From JAEUJM01 sp041908445 (lineage in GTDB: Bacteria > Actinomycetota > Acidimicrobiia > Acidimicrobiales > DATDAH01), in NCBI GenBank assembly GCA_041908445.1, contig JAYRFK010000112.1:15384-79383 (forward strand): a stretch of DNA of 64,000 nucleotides, read 5' to 3'. The notes below the pieces were generated by a model. The model had not been told where the DNA came from, searched no databases, and was given only the letters and a program-made list of their open reading frames with translations. The position numbers and the translations under genes were made by a program. Every line of letters starts with the position of its first letter. The first letter of the stretch is position 1. Below, piece after piece: positions 24,341 through 33,052 of this stretch.

Positions 24341-26158
24341 ATGAGGCGCCACCGGCTGCTGAAGACCCTGCTGGCCCTGCTGGCGGCGTATCTGATCGGC
24401 GACGCGCTGAAGACGCGGAAGCGCTTGGCCGCCCTGGCGGTGCTCGAACCGACCGACGAGGCCGCCGACGACGGCCTCCGCGTGATCACCGCCGCCGGGG
24501 TGACCGTCGGGCCCGCCACCCGCCGGGCCGCCGCCGCCTTCCTGCGGCGGGAGGGACTGGCCGCGGTCGACCTCGTCCCCGCCGACCTCGCCGCCGAGGA
24601 GGCACTCGAGCTCGCCGCCCTGGTCGACCCCGCCACCTACCGCGCCGCCCGCCTTGCCCCGGGCCGCGGCGCCGGCAAGGCCCTGGTCGTGGACGAGGGC
24701 CTGCTCGAGCGGGCCGACATCCCCGCCACCGAGGGCCTCGACCCCGTCGCCTTCCTGGCCGCCGAGGTGGAGCTCAAGCGCCTCGCGCCGATCGGCGTCG
24801 ACGTGGCCGTGGCCCCGGCGCTCACCACGCACCCGGCCGACCTCGACAAGCGCCGGGCCTACATCGACGCCCTCTTCTCGACCGCCGCGCCCGCCGTCCA
24901 CCTCATCCCCGCGCTGCAGTGGGCGACCATCGGCGCCGGCCTCGTCGTCGCCCCCGGGTGGGGCGCCGCCGCCCTCGCCGCCTACTGCGCGGCGCCGGCC
25001 ATCGGCACCGCCGGCACGCCGTTGGCGCCGTCCGACCTGGCGAGCCGGGTTGCGGGGCGCGCCGTACTCGGCCCCCTCCGCTGGTTCCGCACCCTCACCG
25101 GCCGGTGGGCGCCGCCGCCCCAGCCGGACCCCATCGAGTCCCGCCGGGAGTGGTACGACCAGCAGGCCGCCCTCGGGTCCGAGCGCCTCTTCGACAAGCG
25201 CCGCAAGGACTGCCCGCTGTGCGGCTCGCTGCGGATCTTCCAGCGGCTGCGGACGAGCGACATCCTCCAGTACAAGCCCGGCGAGTTCGTCCTCGACGAG
25301 TGCGCCGAGTGCGGGGTGATCTTCCAGAACCCCCGCCTCTCCCTGGAGGGCCTCGACTACTACTACGAGGACTTCTACGACGGCCTCGGCGAGGACTTCA
25401 CCGAGTTCATCTTCGGGGCCACCGACGAGTCCTACGTCGGACGGGCCGAGATGGTCCGGGGGCACGCAACCCCCGAGCGCTGGCTCGACGTCGGCGCCGG
25501 CCACGGCCACTTCTGCCTCGTCGCCCGCGACACCTGGCCCGACACCACCTTCGACGGCCTCGACCTCTCGGACTCGATCGACGAGGCCGCCCGCCGGGGC
25601 TGGGTCGACCACGGCTACCGGGGCCTGTTCCCCGAGCTCGCCCCGACCATGGCCGGCGCCTACGACGTGGTGAGCATGCACCACTACCTCGAGCACACCC
25701 GCGAGCCGCTCGAGGAGCTCGACGCCGCCCGCACCGCCCTGGCGCCCGACGGCTTGCTGCTCATCGAGCTGCCCGACCCCGAGAGCCGCTACGGCCGCAT
25801 CCTCGGGCGCTGGTGGATCCCGTGGTTCCAGCCGCAGCACCAGCACCTGATCCCCATCGACCGCCTCTGCGAGCACCTGGCCGAGCGCGGCTTCGAGGTC
25901 GTGGCCCGCGACCGCGCCGCCGCCCACCAGACCGTCGACTTCGTCATCGCCGCCTGGCTCTGGCTCAACCACTTCGTGCCCGCCGACGCCCCCTGGGCGC
26001 CCAAGGGCTCACCGCTGCGGGGCGTGGCCCGCGTCGCGGTGATCGCCGCCGGCGCCCCCCTGCTGCTGGCCGCCTTCCTCGCCGACCAGGTGGCCAGCGT
26101 GGTCATCCGTCGCGTCGACCGGGGCAACACCTATCGCGTGCTGGCGCGCCGGCGCTAG
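24341..26158 (+). CDS. SAM-dependent methyltransferase with membrane-anchored N-terminal region
   Basis: The 605-residue protein has an N-terminal hydrophobic segment (LLKTLLALLAAYLIGDAL, residues 6-23), an uncharacterised region to about residue 250 with another hydrophobic stretch (WATIGAGLVVAPGWGAAALAAY), and then a Cys-rich zinc-binding unit (CPLCGS...CAECGVIF, about residues 288-325). A class I methyltransferase domain follows with the SAM loop WLDVGAGHGHFC (about 380). The pairing of CxxC motifs with a methyltransferase resembles the sugar C-methyltransferase and related families. A hydrophobic stretch near the end (AVIAAGAPLLLAAFLAD) may be a second anchor. The ATG at 24341 follows GGAGGGG closely. 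It is the last gene of the lipid-synthase run and could methylate the lipid or its sugar. Confidence 0.8.
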   Translation: MRRHRLLKTLLALLAAYLIGDALKTRKRLAALAVLEPTDEAADDGLRVITAAGVTVGPATRRAAAAFLRREGLAAVDLVPADLAAEEALELAALVDPATYRAARLAPGRGAGKALVVDEGLLERADIPATEGLDPVAFLAAEVELKRLAPIGVDVAVAPALTTHPADLDKRRAYIDALFSTAAPAVHLIPALQWATIGAGLVVAPGWGAAALAAYCAAPAIGTAGTPLAPSDLASRVAGRAVLGPLRWFRTLTGRWAPPPQPDPIESRREWYDQQAALGSERLFDKRRKDCPLCGSLRIFQRLRTSDILQYKPGEFVLDECAECGVIFQNPRLSLEGLDYYYEDFYDGLGEDFTEFIFGATDESYVGRAEMVRGHATPERWLDVGAGHGHFCLVARDTWPDTTFDGLDLSDSIDEAARRGWVDHGYRGLFPELAPTMAGAYDVVSMHHYLEHTREPLEELDAARTALAPDGLLLIELPDPESRYGRILGRWWIPWFQPQHQHLIPIDRLCEHLAERGFEVVARDRAAAHQTVDFVIAAWLWLNHFVPADAPWAPKGSPLRGVARVAVIAAGAPLLLAAFLADQVASVVIRRVDRGNTYRVLARRR

Positions 26159-26297
26159 GAGGCGCCGGCCCGCCCGCGGGAGCCGACGTGCCCGGTGGTC
26201 GATCAACGCGCACGAGGGCGCCGTCGATCGGGCCGGCTCGGCCGACCCGACGTCGAGGACGAACCCGTTGCTGCCCGGCGTCAGGAAGGCCCAGCGA

Positions 26298-26702
26298 TCA
26301 GCAGGCGCCGCGGGTGGCGGTGTACTTGACGACGTCCTTCTTGGTCGGGTCGGCCACCGAGGTGACGGTGACGGTCTGGGTGATCGAGGCGCCCCGGGGT
26401 GTCCCCGTCTTCGCCTTGACCCAGACCTGCACGTAGATGAACTCGCCGGGGAGAAGGGTCGGTGTGCGGAAGGTGCCGGCGACCACCCGGGTGGTGATAG
26501 GGCTGGTCACGCCGGTGCTGGTGTAGCGCACGGTGAAGCGGCTGTTGCCGGCGGGGGGCTTCACCGTGGCGCCGCGAACGACGCCAAGCTGCCGGAGAGC
26601 CGGCACCACCTGGTCCGTCGGCGTCGTCCCGGGCGGTGGCGGCGCCTGCCCGGCCCGAGCACAGCGGTTCTCGCGCGTCCCAGGTGTCGGGCGCTCGATC
26701 AC
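26298..26702 (-). pseudogene. Truncated member of the secreted-domain family
   Basis: The frame encodes 134 residues. Its last 100 (VVRGATVKPPAGNSRFTVRYTS ... VVKYTATRGAC) match the C-terminal half of the secreted proteins at 27576, 28213, 33053 and 34438 (F-VRY, then AGTF-T, L-PGE, a V-V-VKA strand and a D-V end). There is no signal peptide and no N-terminal half. A GTG at 26702 overlaps the stop of the PIN toxin gene (GTGA), so it may still be translated, but the content looks like a 3' remnant beside a toxin-antitoxin insertion. Confidence 0.55.
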
Positions 26703-27127
26703 ACCGCCGGCGACTGCCAGACGAGGCCGGGGAAGCGGCTGAAGTCGTTGTCGTAGGACACCATTTCGGCGCCATGCTCGATGGCGAGGGCCGCCAGGTG
26801 GGCGTCGGGGACGAGGTTGCCACCGACCCCGATGGACTCGAGCAGTTCGGTGAGCAGATCGAGGTGGCGGCCGGTCGGGTGCGGGACCGTGACGTTCGGG
26901 CGGGCCAGCCACGTCCGGACCGTGTCGATCGCAACCCGTGGGGTCAACGGCGAACGGAAGATCCTGGGGTGGGTGGCGATGCGGACGAATCCGATGCTCA
27001 CCGACGTGGGCAGGCCGACGGTCTCGGTCGCCGACATGGCGCGGTCGAGCCATCGCCGTGCCGTGGTGTGATCCTTCGCCGACAGATCGACGGCGTACAG
27101 CAGCACGTTGACATCGACGATCTTCAC
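26699..27127 (-). CDS. PIN-domain toxin (VapC-like)
   Basis: The 142-residue protein is a PIN ribonuclease: VDVNVLLYAVD with Asp5, an acidic middle region, NLVPDAHLAALAIEHGAEMVSYDNDFSRFPGL carrying the second and third conserved acids. The closing phrase SYDNDFSRFPGL is typical of VapC proteins that resemble the Mycobacterium toxins. It probably cleaves RNA when freed from its antitoxin. The start ATG at 27127 overlaps the antitoxin stop by four bases. The pair sits in the island of secreted-domain proteins, next to a truncated copy. Confidence 0.87.
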   Translation of the reverse strand: MKIVDVNVLLYAVDLSAKDHTTARRWLDRAMSATETVGLPTSVSIGFVRIATHPRIFRSPLTPRVAIDTVRTWLARPNVTVPHPTGRHLDLLTELLESIGVGGNLVPDAHLAALAIEHGAEMVSYDNDFSRFPGLVWQSPAV

Positions 27128-27381
27128 TTGCCGATCTCGCGCTTGCGGAGGAACTCCTCCTCATCCATCTCGGCCAACAGCGCATTGGCCTTGTCCAGGT
27201 CGATCCCGGGGCGCACGCCGAGCGAGAACGTCGGGGTCTCGTACGGCTCAGGGGCGGCGTCCGACCGCAGGCCCCGCCGCAGCAGCTCGTTGACCGTCTC
27301 CTTGAACCCGGTGCCCCGCTCGCGCATGAGCCGCTTGATCTGCTGGGCCACGTCCTCGTCGAGCGTCAAGGTGGTCCGCAC
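27124..27381 (-). CDS. Ribbon-helix-helix antitoxin (VapB-like)
   Basis: The 85-residue protein starts with RTTLTLDEDVAQQIKRLM, the strand-helix of a ribbon-helix-helix repressor, and continues FKETVNELLRRGL. The acidic tail (EEEFLRKREIGK at the end) would bind the toxin. It is coupled to the PIN gene by a four-base overlap and probably represses the shared promoter upstream of 27381, where the sequence is AT-richer (ATCATAGCATC). Confidence 0.85.
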   Translation of the reverse strand: MRTTLTLDEDVAQQIKRLMRERGTGFKETVNELLRRGLRSDAAPEPYETPTFSLGVRPGIDLDKANALLAEMDEEEFLRKREIGK

Positions 27382-27462
27382 TGAAGCATCATAGCATCAC
27401 CAGCACGTGGCCACCTTGGTGCTGGCGCAACGCCGGCCCCTCAGCAGCCACGGGCGACCCCG

Positions 27463-27530
27463 GCAGGTGCCGGTGTAATTGACCACGTCCCTGGAGCCGT
27501 CGGCGGCCGAGCTGATCAGGGAGCGCACCC
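27463..27530 (-). pseudogene. Remnant of a secreted-domain gene C-terminus
   Basis: The leftward frame reads LISSAADGSRDVVNYTGTC, which lines up with the end of the fragment at 26298 (VTSVADPTKKDVVKYTATRGAC). It lies directly after the stop of the complete gene at 27576 and is followed by no recognisable sequence. It is too short to be a gene and looks like debris of a duplicated copy. Confidence 0.45.
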
Positions 27531-27575
27531 CCGGGGCGCCGAGAGGGGACGCCGGCGGGCGGACGGGCCGGGCGC

Positions 27576-28157
27576 TCAGCGCCGTCGGACGGTGACCTTC
27601 ACCGTGTCCGCCGCCGAGAGGGTCTCGGCCCGGAGCTTGCAGCTGAACTCCGCCTCGGCGGGCGCCGCCGGTTTCACCTTGATGGCCACTTCGAAGGGCA
27701 TGGCAAGGGGCTCGGTGAGGATCACGTCGGCCCCGCTGATGCTCGTGTCGACGACGTAACCGCCGTCGAGGACGTCGCTGGTCACGTCCACCCGTGGTGA
27801 CGTGGACAGGTAGTAGCGGACCCTGAAGTGGCTGTTGCCCGCGCCGCAGCCCGTCAGGGTGATGTCCGAGATGTCCTCGGGCGAGACCGGCGGGTCGATC
27901 TGGAGCCCGACGCGGAAGCTGGCCGTGGTTCGCGGCGCGGCGCGGCGCACGACCGCCTGGCTGCGACCGCCGTTGTAGACGTCGTTGCCGACGAAGGTCG
28001 TCCCGTTGGCCGAGACCCGCAGGTCGGGCTGGAACACGCCTCCCTCGGGGGCGGCGCCGGCGGTGCCACCTGCGGCGACGATCGCGAACCAGCAGCACAG
28101 CGCGAGCGCGGCGGCCCGAGCCGTCCGTCGAGTGGGCGTGGAGCGGGGCAGGGACAT
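27576..28157 (-). CDS. Secreted protein of an undescribed family
   Basis: The 193-residue protein has a signal peptide (AARAAALALCCWFAIVAAGGTAGAA) and a mature domain with the family pattern: NGTTFVGNDVYN, Q-V-R (residues about 65-75), a GCG-NSHFRVRYY strand, T-V-GGYVV, the V-IKVKPAAPAEAEFSCK region and a VKVTVRRR end. Two Cys probably form a disulfide. A strong ribosome-binding site (AAGGAGG, eight bases upstream) fixes the ATG at 28157, 13 residues inside the open frame. I know no function; the family looks like a beta-sandwich exported domain. The nearest relative in the window is the protein at 34438, with the same mature start and end. The gene is downstream of the one at 28213-28773. 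Confidence 0.75.
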   Translation of the reverse strand: MSLPRSTPTRRTARAAALALCCWFAIVAAGGTAGAAPEGGVFQPDLRVSANGTTFVGNDVYNGGRSQAVVRRAAPRTTASFRVGLQIDPPVSPEDISDITLTGCGAGNSHFRVRYYLSTSPRVDVTSDVLDGGYVVDTSISGADVILTEPLAMPFEVAIKVKPAAPAEAEFSCKLRAETLSAADTVKVTVRRR

Positions 28158-28212
28158 GGGGATGGTCCTCCTTGGAGCGTTCGCCGCGCCGGTCACGTGA
28201 CGAAGGGCCCGA

Positions 28213-28773
28213 TCAGGCTCGGTGCACGATGAGCTTGACGGCGTCGTAGGGCGGGATGGGGTCGTTCATGCCGTCCACCTCGATCTTGCACCGCAGCGTC
28301 GCCCCGACCCGTGCGGTGCGCTTGACCCGGATGTCCACCCTGAACGTCTCGGACTCGGCCGGATCGAGGCGGAGCCTCGCCACCCCCATCTGAACCTGGG
28401 TGGTGATCGGTATGGGCAGTTCGCCGGAACGGGGCAGGAAATAGTAGTCGACCCTGAAGTCCGGCGAGTTGGCCTGGATGGTGCCGACGGGGCACCCCAG
28501 GAGCCTCGGCTCGTGGACCTCGGCGCCGTCGTTGTCGACGCGGACGTAGAACCGCACGGTGGTCCCCCGCCGCGCCGTGCGGGTCATCTTCTGCCCGAAG
28601 CCGGTGGTGTTGTAGGTGTCCTCGCCGACGTAGGTGACGTTGTTCTTGCTGACGAGCGCGTCGATCAGCGGCGTGGTCTCCGGGGCAGGGAACCCCTCGG
28701 CACCGGCACCGTTGGTGGTGGCTGCGATGGTCACGAGCACCGCCAGCGCGGTGGCCCGCAGGGTTCGTCGCAT
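28213..28773 (-). CDS. Secreted protein of the same undescribed family
   Basis: The 186-residue protein has a signal peptide (LRATALAVLVTIAATTNGAGA) followed by the family domain: NNVTYVGEDTYNTTGFGQ, a V-F-VRVDND strand, LLGCPVG, DFRVDYYF, T-Q-Q-GVARL, LDPAESETFRVDIRVK and ATLRCKIEV, ending DAVKLIVHRA. The domain is thus shared with the genes at 27576, 33053 and 34438. The ATG at 28773 follows AGGAG-CAGGAACG. It lies 56 bases upstream of the next leftward gene, so the two are probably cotranscribed. Function unknown; export to the cell surface is the main inference. Confidence 0.75.
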   Translation of the reverse strand: MRRTLRATALAVLVTIAATTNGAGAEGFPAPETTPLIDALVSKNNVTYVGEDTYNTTGFGQKMTRTARRGTTVRFYVRVDNDGAEVHEPRLLGCPVGTIQANSPDFRVDYYFLPRSGELPIPITTQVQMGVARLRLDPAESETFRVDIRVKRTARVGATLRCKIEVDGMNDPIPPYDAVKLIVHRA

Positions 28774-28818
28774 CGTTCCTGCTCCTCTCGTGTCGGTTCG
28801 GTTCGCCCTGTGGGCCGC

Positions 28819-29325
28819 TCAGGAGGCCATCGGGTAGTCGTCGGGGGTGAGGCGCCGGCAGGCGAGGGCGACGGTCTGGGCGGTGGAGGTGGCGCCCAGG
28901 CGGTCGCGGAGCTCGGCGAGTCGGCGGCTGGCGGTACGCCGGGACATGCCGGCGGCGCGGGCCGCGGCGGTGACGGTGGCGCCCTCTCGGAGCGCCCGGA
29001 TCAGGTCGTGGATCTCGTCGACGACGTGATCGTCGCGCCATACCGACCGATCACCTTCTGGTGGCGCCGAGAGCGATCCGGGGTGGTGGTCCGCGGCGAG
29101 GATCGCGGCCTGGAGCCGGGTGGTGGCACCGAGGCGGAGGCGGGCCCGGTGCACCACGCTGTCGACCGACCGTGGTGAGAGGCCGAGCCGTCGGGCGATC
29201 TCCACCGACGTCTCGCCGGCCTGGACCAGCTCGAGCACCTGTCGCTCCCGCTGGGGGAGCGCCGGGATGTGGACCGCCGGGACCGAGGCGGCGAGGTCCG
29301 GCCGATCCCGAGCCGCTGTCTGCAT
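28819..29325 (-). CDS. Tandem-HTH LuxR-like transcription regulator
   Basis: The 168-residue protein has no receiver or ligand-binding domain. It contains two helix-turn-helix units. The first (residues 24-70) is a typical LuxR C-terminal domain: LPQRERQVLELVQAG, EIARRLGLSPRSVDSVVHRARLRLGA. The second (about 112-155) reads VTAAARAAGMSRRTASRRLAELRDRLGA and ends in STAQTVALACRRL, which parallels TRLQAAILAADHH after the first. The protein could therefore bind two adjacent half-sites on its own. GGAGGGG seven bases before ATG 29325 sets the start. It is divergent from the SARP-type regulator and adjacent to the secreted-domain genes, so it may regulate either. Confidence 0.78.
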   Translation of the reverse strand: MQTAARDRPDLAASVPAVHIPALPQRERQVLELVQAGETSVEIARRLGLSPRSVDSVVHRARLRLGATTRLQAAILAADHHPGSLSAPPEGDRSVWRDDHVVDEIHDLIRALREGATVTAAARAAGMSRRTASRRLAELRDRLGATSTAQTVALACRRLTPDDYPMAS

Positions 29326-29463
29326 CGTGTCGCCCCTCCAGGATCGGGGTCGTCGTCGACGACCGCCCTCTCGCTCGTCGCAGCAGCCTGACGACTGGGT
29401 GTTGTGGAAAAGCTGTGGTGGCGGACCGAGCGGCCTGGTGAACACCGCTAACCTGCCGACCTC

Positions 29464-32400
29464 ATGTGGATCGGAGCCCTGGGACCGATCGCCGTCCTCA
29501 AGGGCGGGCACCACGTGGTGATCGAGGGCATGCGCCAGACTGCGGCGCTCGCGGCGCTCGTGCTGTACGTCGGTCGGTCGGTCAGCGCCGACCAGCTCGT
29601 GGAGGCGCTCTGGCCGAGCGAGCAGCCTTCGAGCGCTCGTCGGACCCTTCAGAGCCACCTGTCCCGATTGCGCGGGGCCCTGGGGGCAGGTGTCATCGTG
29701 CGGGACGCCGGCGGCTACCGGTTGAGTGCCGCAGTCAAGACCGACGTCGTCGAGTTCGAGCACCACCTCGGGCGGGCGGCGGCGATGGAGGACACCGTCG
29801 ACGCGGTCGCCCACCTCGACGCGGCGCGCGCGATCTGGCGAGACGACCCGTACCCGGAGCTGGTGGACTGGGCACCCGCCGTAGCCGAGCGGACGCGCCT
29901 CGTGGAACTGCACGAGAGCCTGGTCGAGGATCGCCTGGAGCTCCTACTCGGTCTGGGCGACCCCGCGGGACTGGCGGCTGAGGCCGCCGCGCTCGTCTCC
30001 GTCCAACCGCTCCGCGAGCGCCGATGGGGCCTGCTGATGCGGGCGCTCTACCTGTCGGGCCGCCAGACCGAGGCGCTCGCGACCTTTCAGGAGGCCCGGG
30101 AGCACCTGATCGAGACGGTCGGGGTCGAACCCGGCCCGGAACTGCGTGCGCTCGAGCGAGCGGTGCTGGAGCAGGACCCGGGGCTTCAGGGCCGGGCTGC
30201 GCCGATGGCGCCGTTCGGGGGTGCCCTCGCCGCGGAGGTCGAGCAGCTACCGCGGTTCCTCGACCTCCTTCGCCAGCGCGATCCTCTGGTGGGGCGTGAT
30301 GGTGAGCTCGACCGGGGGCTCGAGCACTGGGACCAGGCTCGCCGTGCCGGTCGGCCCGCGGTCCTGGTGCTGCGTGGCGAGCCGGGGATCGGTAAGACCC
30401 GCCTCGCGGCGGAGATCCTGGTCCGAGCCGCCGCCTCCGGGGATGCGGTGCACGTGGCGCGCTGTCGAGAGGGAGCCGGCGCTCCCTATGCCCCGTTGGT
30501 GGAGGCCTTCCCGGACCTGGCGGCTGAGGTCGGCGCCGTGTCCGAGGTCCTGCCCGCCGCCGCCACGTCACCGGAGCAGGTCGGGATGACGCGCCGCCGT
30601 GTCACTTCCGCCTTCGCTCGTGCGGTGGAGTGCGCCGGCGGGAGGTCGCCGGCGGTGATGTTGCTGGACGATGTCCAGTGGGCCGACGCGCCGACGGTCG
30701 AGGCCCTCCGCTGGGTGCTCGAGCGGGGGTCGACGGGGCCGGTGCTGCTCGTCCTGACGGCCCGTTCGGACGAGATCGCCGCGGCGCCGGACGCGGTCGG
30801 CGCCCTCCTCGCCGACCTGCCGCGTGTGGCCGACACGCTGGAGCTCGAGCTCGGCGGCGTCGACCGGCCGGCCGCAGGGCGCATCGTCGGTCACCGGGTC
30901 GGATCCGACGCTCGGGCGGTGGACGTCGACTGGATCTTCGCGCAGAGCGGCGGGAGCCCCCTCTACCTGATCGAGCTCGCCCGCCAGGCGCAGCACCTCG
31001 AGGTGAACTCCTCGGCGGTTCCCCGCACGATCAGCGATCTCGTCCGACGGCGGATGGACCTCCTGCCCGTCGGCGCACGCGACCTGATCCTCGCCGGCGC
31101 CGTGCTTGGGGAGGAGTTCGACATCCGGGTGGCCGCGGCGATGCTGGCCCGACCGGTGGAGGATGCCGTGGACGACGCGGCGCTGGCCGTCGAAGCCCAA
31201 CTGCTGTACCGACAAGCGGAGACCGCCTTCCGGTTCTCCCACGGCATCACCCGGCGCGCGGTCGAATCGACGTCGTCCACGTCGCGACTGTTGACCCTGC
31301 GTTGGGCCGCCGGCGCGGTCATGGAAGGGTCCCCGCTCGCACGGCCCGAGGAGGTCGCCGACCTGCTGCTGGCCGGCGCTCCCGTCGGCGACGCGACGCG
31401 AGCGGCGCGTGCGGCCCTGGTCGCGGCGGCATCGGCCCGGGATCGGCTCGATCCCGGCGAGGGGCGGCGGCTCCTGAACCGGGCGCTGGCGTGCCTCGAC
31501 CCGGCGGGTGGCGGGGCGGGAGTGGAGGAGCAGCGGGTGCTGGGCGACGTGTACCTCGCCCTGGCCGTGATCGTCGCCCGCGAGGGGGAGGTGGCGCAGG
31601 CCAAGGAGCTGGCAGCACGGGCCGCGGACCTGGCTCGGGGGCTGGGCGACCCGCCGCGGTTCGCTCAGGCGGTCGTGGGATACGCCGAGTTGGTCAACGC
31701 GGGTGAGCCGGACGACCTCGCCGCCGCCCTCTGTCACGAGGCCCTGGCCCTCCTCGGTGACGACCACCCCGGCTGCCAGGCCAGGGTGCTCTCGGCGCTC
31801 GCCAACTACCACTCCGTCGTGCTGGGCGATGTCCGGTCCGGTCGGCCCTACGCCGACCGCGCCCTCGTCGTCGCCTCGGACGACGAGACCCGGGCCGAGG
31901 CGCTGTGGGCCGTGGCCTGCTCGCTCCTCGGCACGCCCGAGGTGGCCGAGCGAGCACGAGTGTCCGAGGAACTGCCGGCGTGCGCACCGCCGGGCACGCG
32001 CCGCCACGTCGAAGCGGTGCGGCTGGCTGCCCACACCCACCTCGAGCTGGGGGATCGGGTGGCGTACGACCGGTCGGTGGCGGAGCTGCGCCGGCTGGGG
32101 GAGGACCGGGGCTCGTGGGACGCCCTGCTCTGGGCCCGGGTGGCGATCGGCCAGGTCGCGTTGATGGAGGGCCGGCTCGACGAAGCTGTGAAGGCCACCG
32201 AGGAGCTGGCCTCCATGGCCGGCGGAAGCCTCTACGCCTGGTCGCTGGCGACGACGCAGCACTGTCACCGGCGCTTCGAGCAGGCGGAGCTCGGGTCACT
32301 CCAGACCCTGCTCGAGAGCCTGGTCCCCCAGATCGACCTCGCCGGCGTCCATGCGATGTACGTGCAATCGCTCGTCCAGGCCGGCGAGGCGGAGCGAGCG

Positions 32401-32943
32401 GCCGACCTCCTCGATCGGATCGGTCGCAACGACTTCGAGGGGCTCCGCCCGGAGCAGACCTACGTCGCCTCGCTGGCGATGCTGTTGGAGGCGGCCCTCG
32501 ACCTGCGGCGTCTGGACGACGTGGCCGTCCTGGCCGAGCGCCTTGCTCCGTACACCGGGCACCTGGCGGTCTCGACCCAGGGCGTGTTCAGCCTCGGGGC
32601 GGTCGACCGGTACCTGGCCCTGGCCGCGCTCGTCGCCGGCGATCACGTTGCGGCCGGGGCGCTCCTCGCGGCGGCACGCGACCTCGAAGCAGTGAGCGGG
32701 TCGACCCTGGGAGCGGCGTACACCACGGTCGCCGAGCAGTGGCTGTGTGTCCTCGGCGGCGAGGCTCCCGACGATCAGGTCGTCGGCGCGCTCCGCGCCC
32801 GGGCCGACGCCCACGGGCTGGTTCGACTGCGGGCGAGCATCGACGCGGTGGCGGCCCGATCCGCGACGTGTCCCGGTGGGCCGGGCCTCTGTGCCCGGGC
32901 CCTTGCGGCCGGCGGCGGGTCAACGCAGGGGGCGGACGGATAG
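29464..32943 (+). CDS. SARP/AfsR-type regulator: winged helix, BTAD, ATPase and TPR-like regions
   Basis: This 1159-residue regulator begins with an OmpR-type winged-helix (residues 1-90: ALGPIAVLKGG, DQLVEALWPSEQPSSARRTLQSHLSRLRGALG). A bacterial transcriptional activation domain follows (95-240, EHHLGRAAAMEDTV to VGVEPGPELRALE). The AAA-type ATPase has Walker A GEPGIGKT (305-312) and Walker B VMLLDDVQWAD (near 400). The last 500 residues are TPR-like helical repeats. The LuxR HTH of many large LAL regulators is absent. Such proteins activate secondary-metabolite or surface genes. The ATG at 29464 follows closely after a GTGAACACCG sequence also found before the lipid-synthase cluster. It is divergent from the tandem-HTH regulator. 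Confidence 0.85.
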   Translation: MWIGALGPIAVLKGGHHVVIEGMRQTAALAALVLYVGRSVSADQLVEALWPSEQPSSARRTLQSHLSRLRGALGAGVIVRDAGGYRLSAAVKTDVVEFEHHLGRAAAMEDTVDAVAHLDAARAIWRDDPYPELVDWAPAVAERTRLVELHESLVEDRLELLLGLGDPAGLAAEAAALVSVQPLRERRWGLLMRALYLSGRQTEALATFQEAREHLIETVGVEPGPELRALERAVLEQDPGLQGRAAPMAPFGGALAAEVEQLPRFLDLLRQRDPLVGRDGELDRGLEHWDQARRAGRPAVLVLRGEPGIGKTRLAAEILVRAAASGDAVHVARCREGAGAPYAPLVEAFPDLAAEVGAVSEVLPAAATSPEQVGMTRRRVTSAFARAVECAGGRSPAVMLLDDVQWADAPTVEALRWVLERGSTGPVLLVLTARSDEIAAAPDAVGALLADLPRVADTLELELGGVDRPAAGRIVGHRVGSDARAVDVDWIFAQSGGSPLYLIELARQAQHLEVNSSAVPRTISDLVRRRMDLLPVGARDLILAGAVLGEEFDIRVAAAMLARPVEDAVDDAALAVEAQLLYRQAETAFRFSHGITRRAVESTSSTSRLLTLRWAAGAVMEGSPLARPEEVADLLLAGAPVGDATRAARAALVAAASARDRLDPGEGRRLLNRALACLDPAGGGAGVEEQRVLGDVYLALAVIVAREGEVAQAKELAARAADLARGLGDPPRFAQAVVGYAELVNAGEPDDLAAALCHEALALLGDDHPGCQARVLSALANYHSVVLGDVRSGRPYADRALVVASDDETRAEALWAVACSLLGTPEVAERARVSEELPACAPPGTRRHVEAVRLAAHTHLELGDRVAYDRSVAELRRLGEDRGSWDALLWARVAIGQVALMEGRLDEAVKATEELASMAGGSLYAWSLATTQHCHRRFEQAELGSLQTLLESLVPQIDLAGVHAMYVQSLVQAGEAERAADLLDRIGRNDFEGLRPEQTYVASLAMLLEAALDLRRLDDVAVLAERLAPYTGHLAVSTQGVFSLGAVDRYLALAALVAGDHVAAGALLAAARDLEAVSGSTLGAAYTTVAEQWLCVLGGEAPDDQVVGALRARADAHGLVRLRASIDAVAARSATCPGGPGLCARALAAGGGSTQGADG

Positions 32944-33052
32944 CTCTCCCCTCGTAGGCTCTGGCGGCCCGGCGGGGCAACGATGGCGACGACCGCAGAC
33001 CCCGTCGGACCCGGCCGTGCCGGCCGAAGGTCCCCGCCGCGAGGCGACCCGG

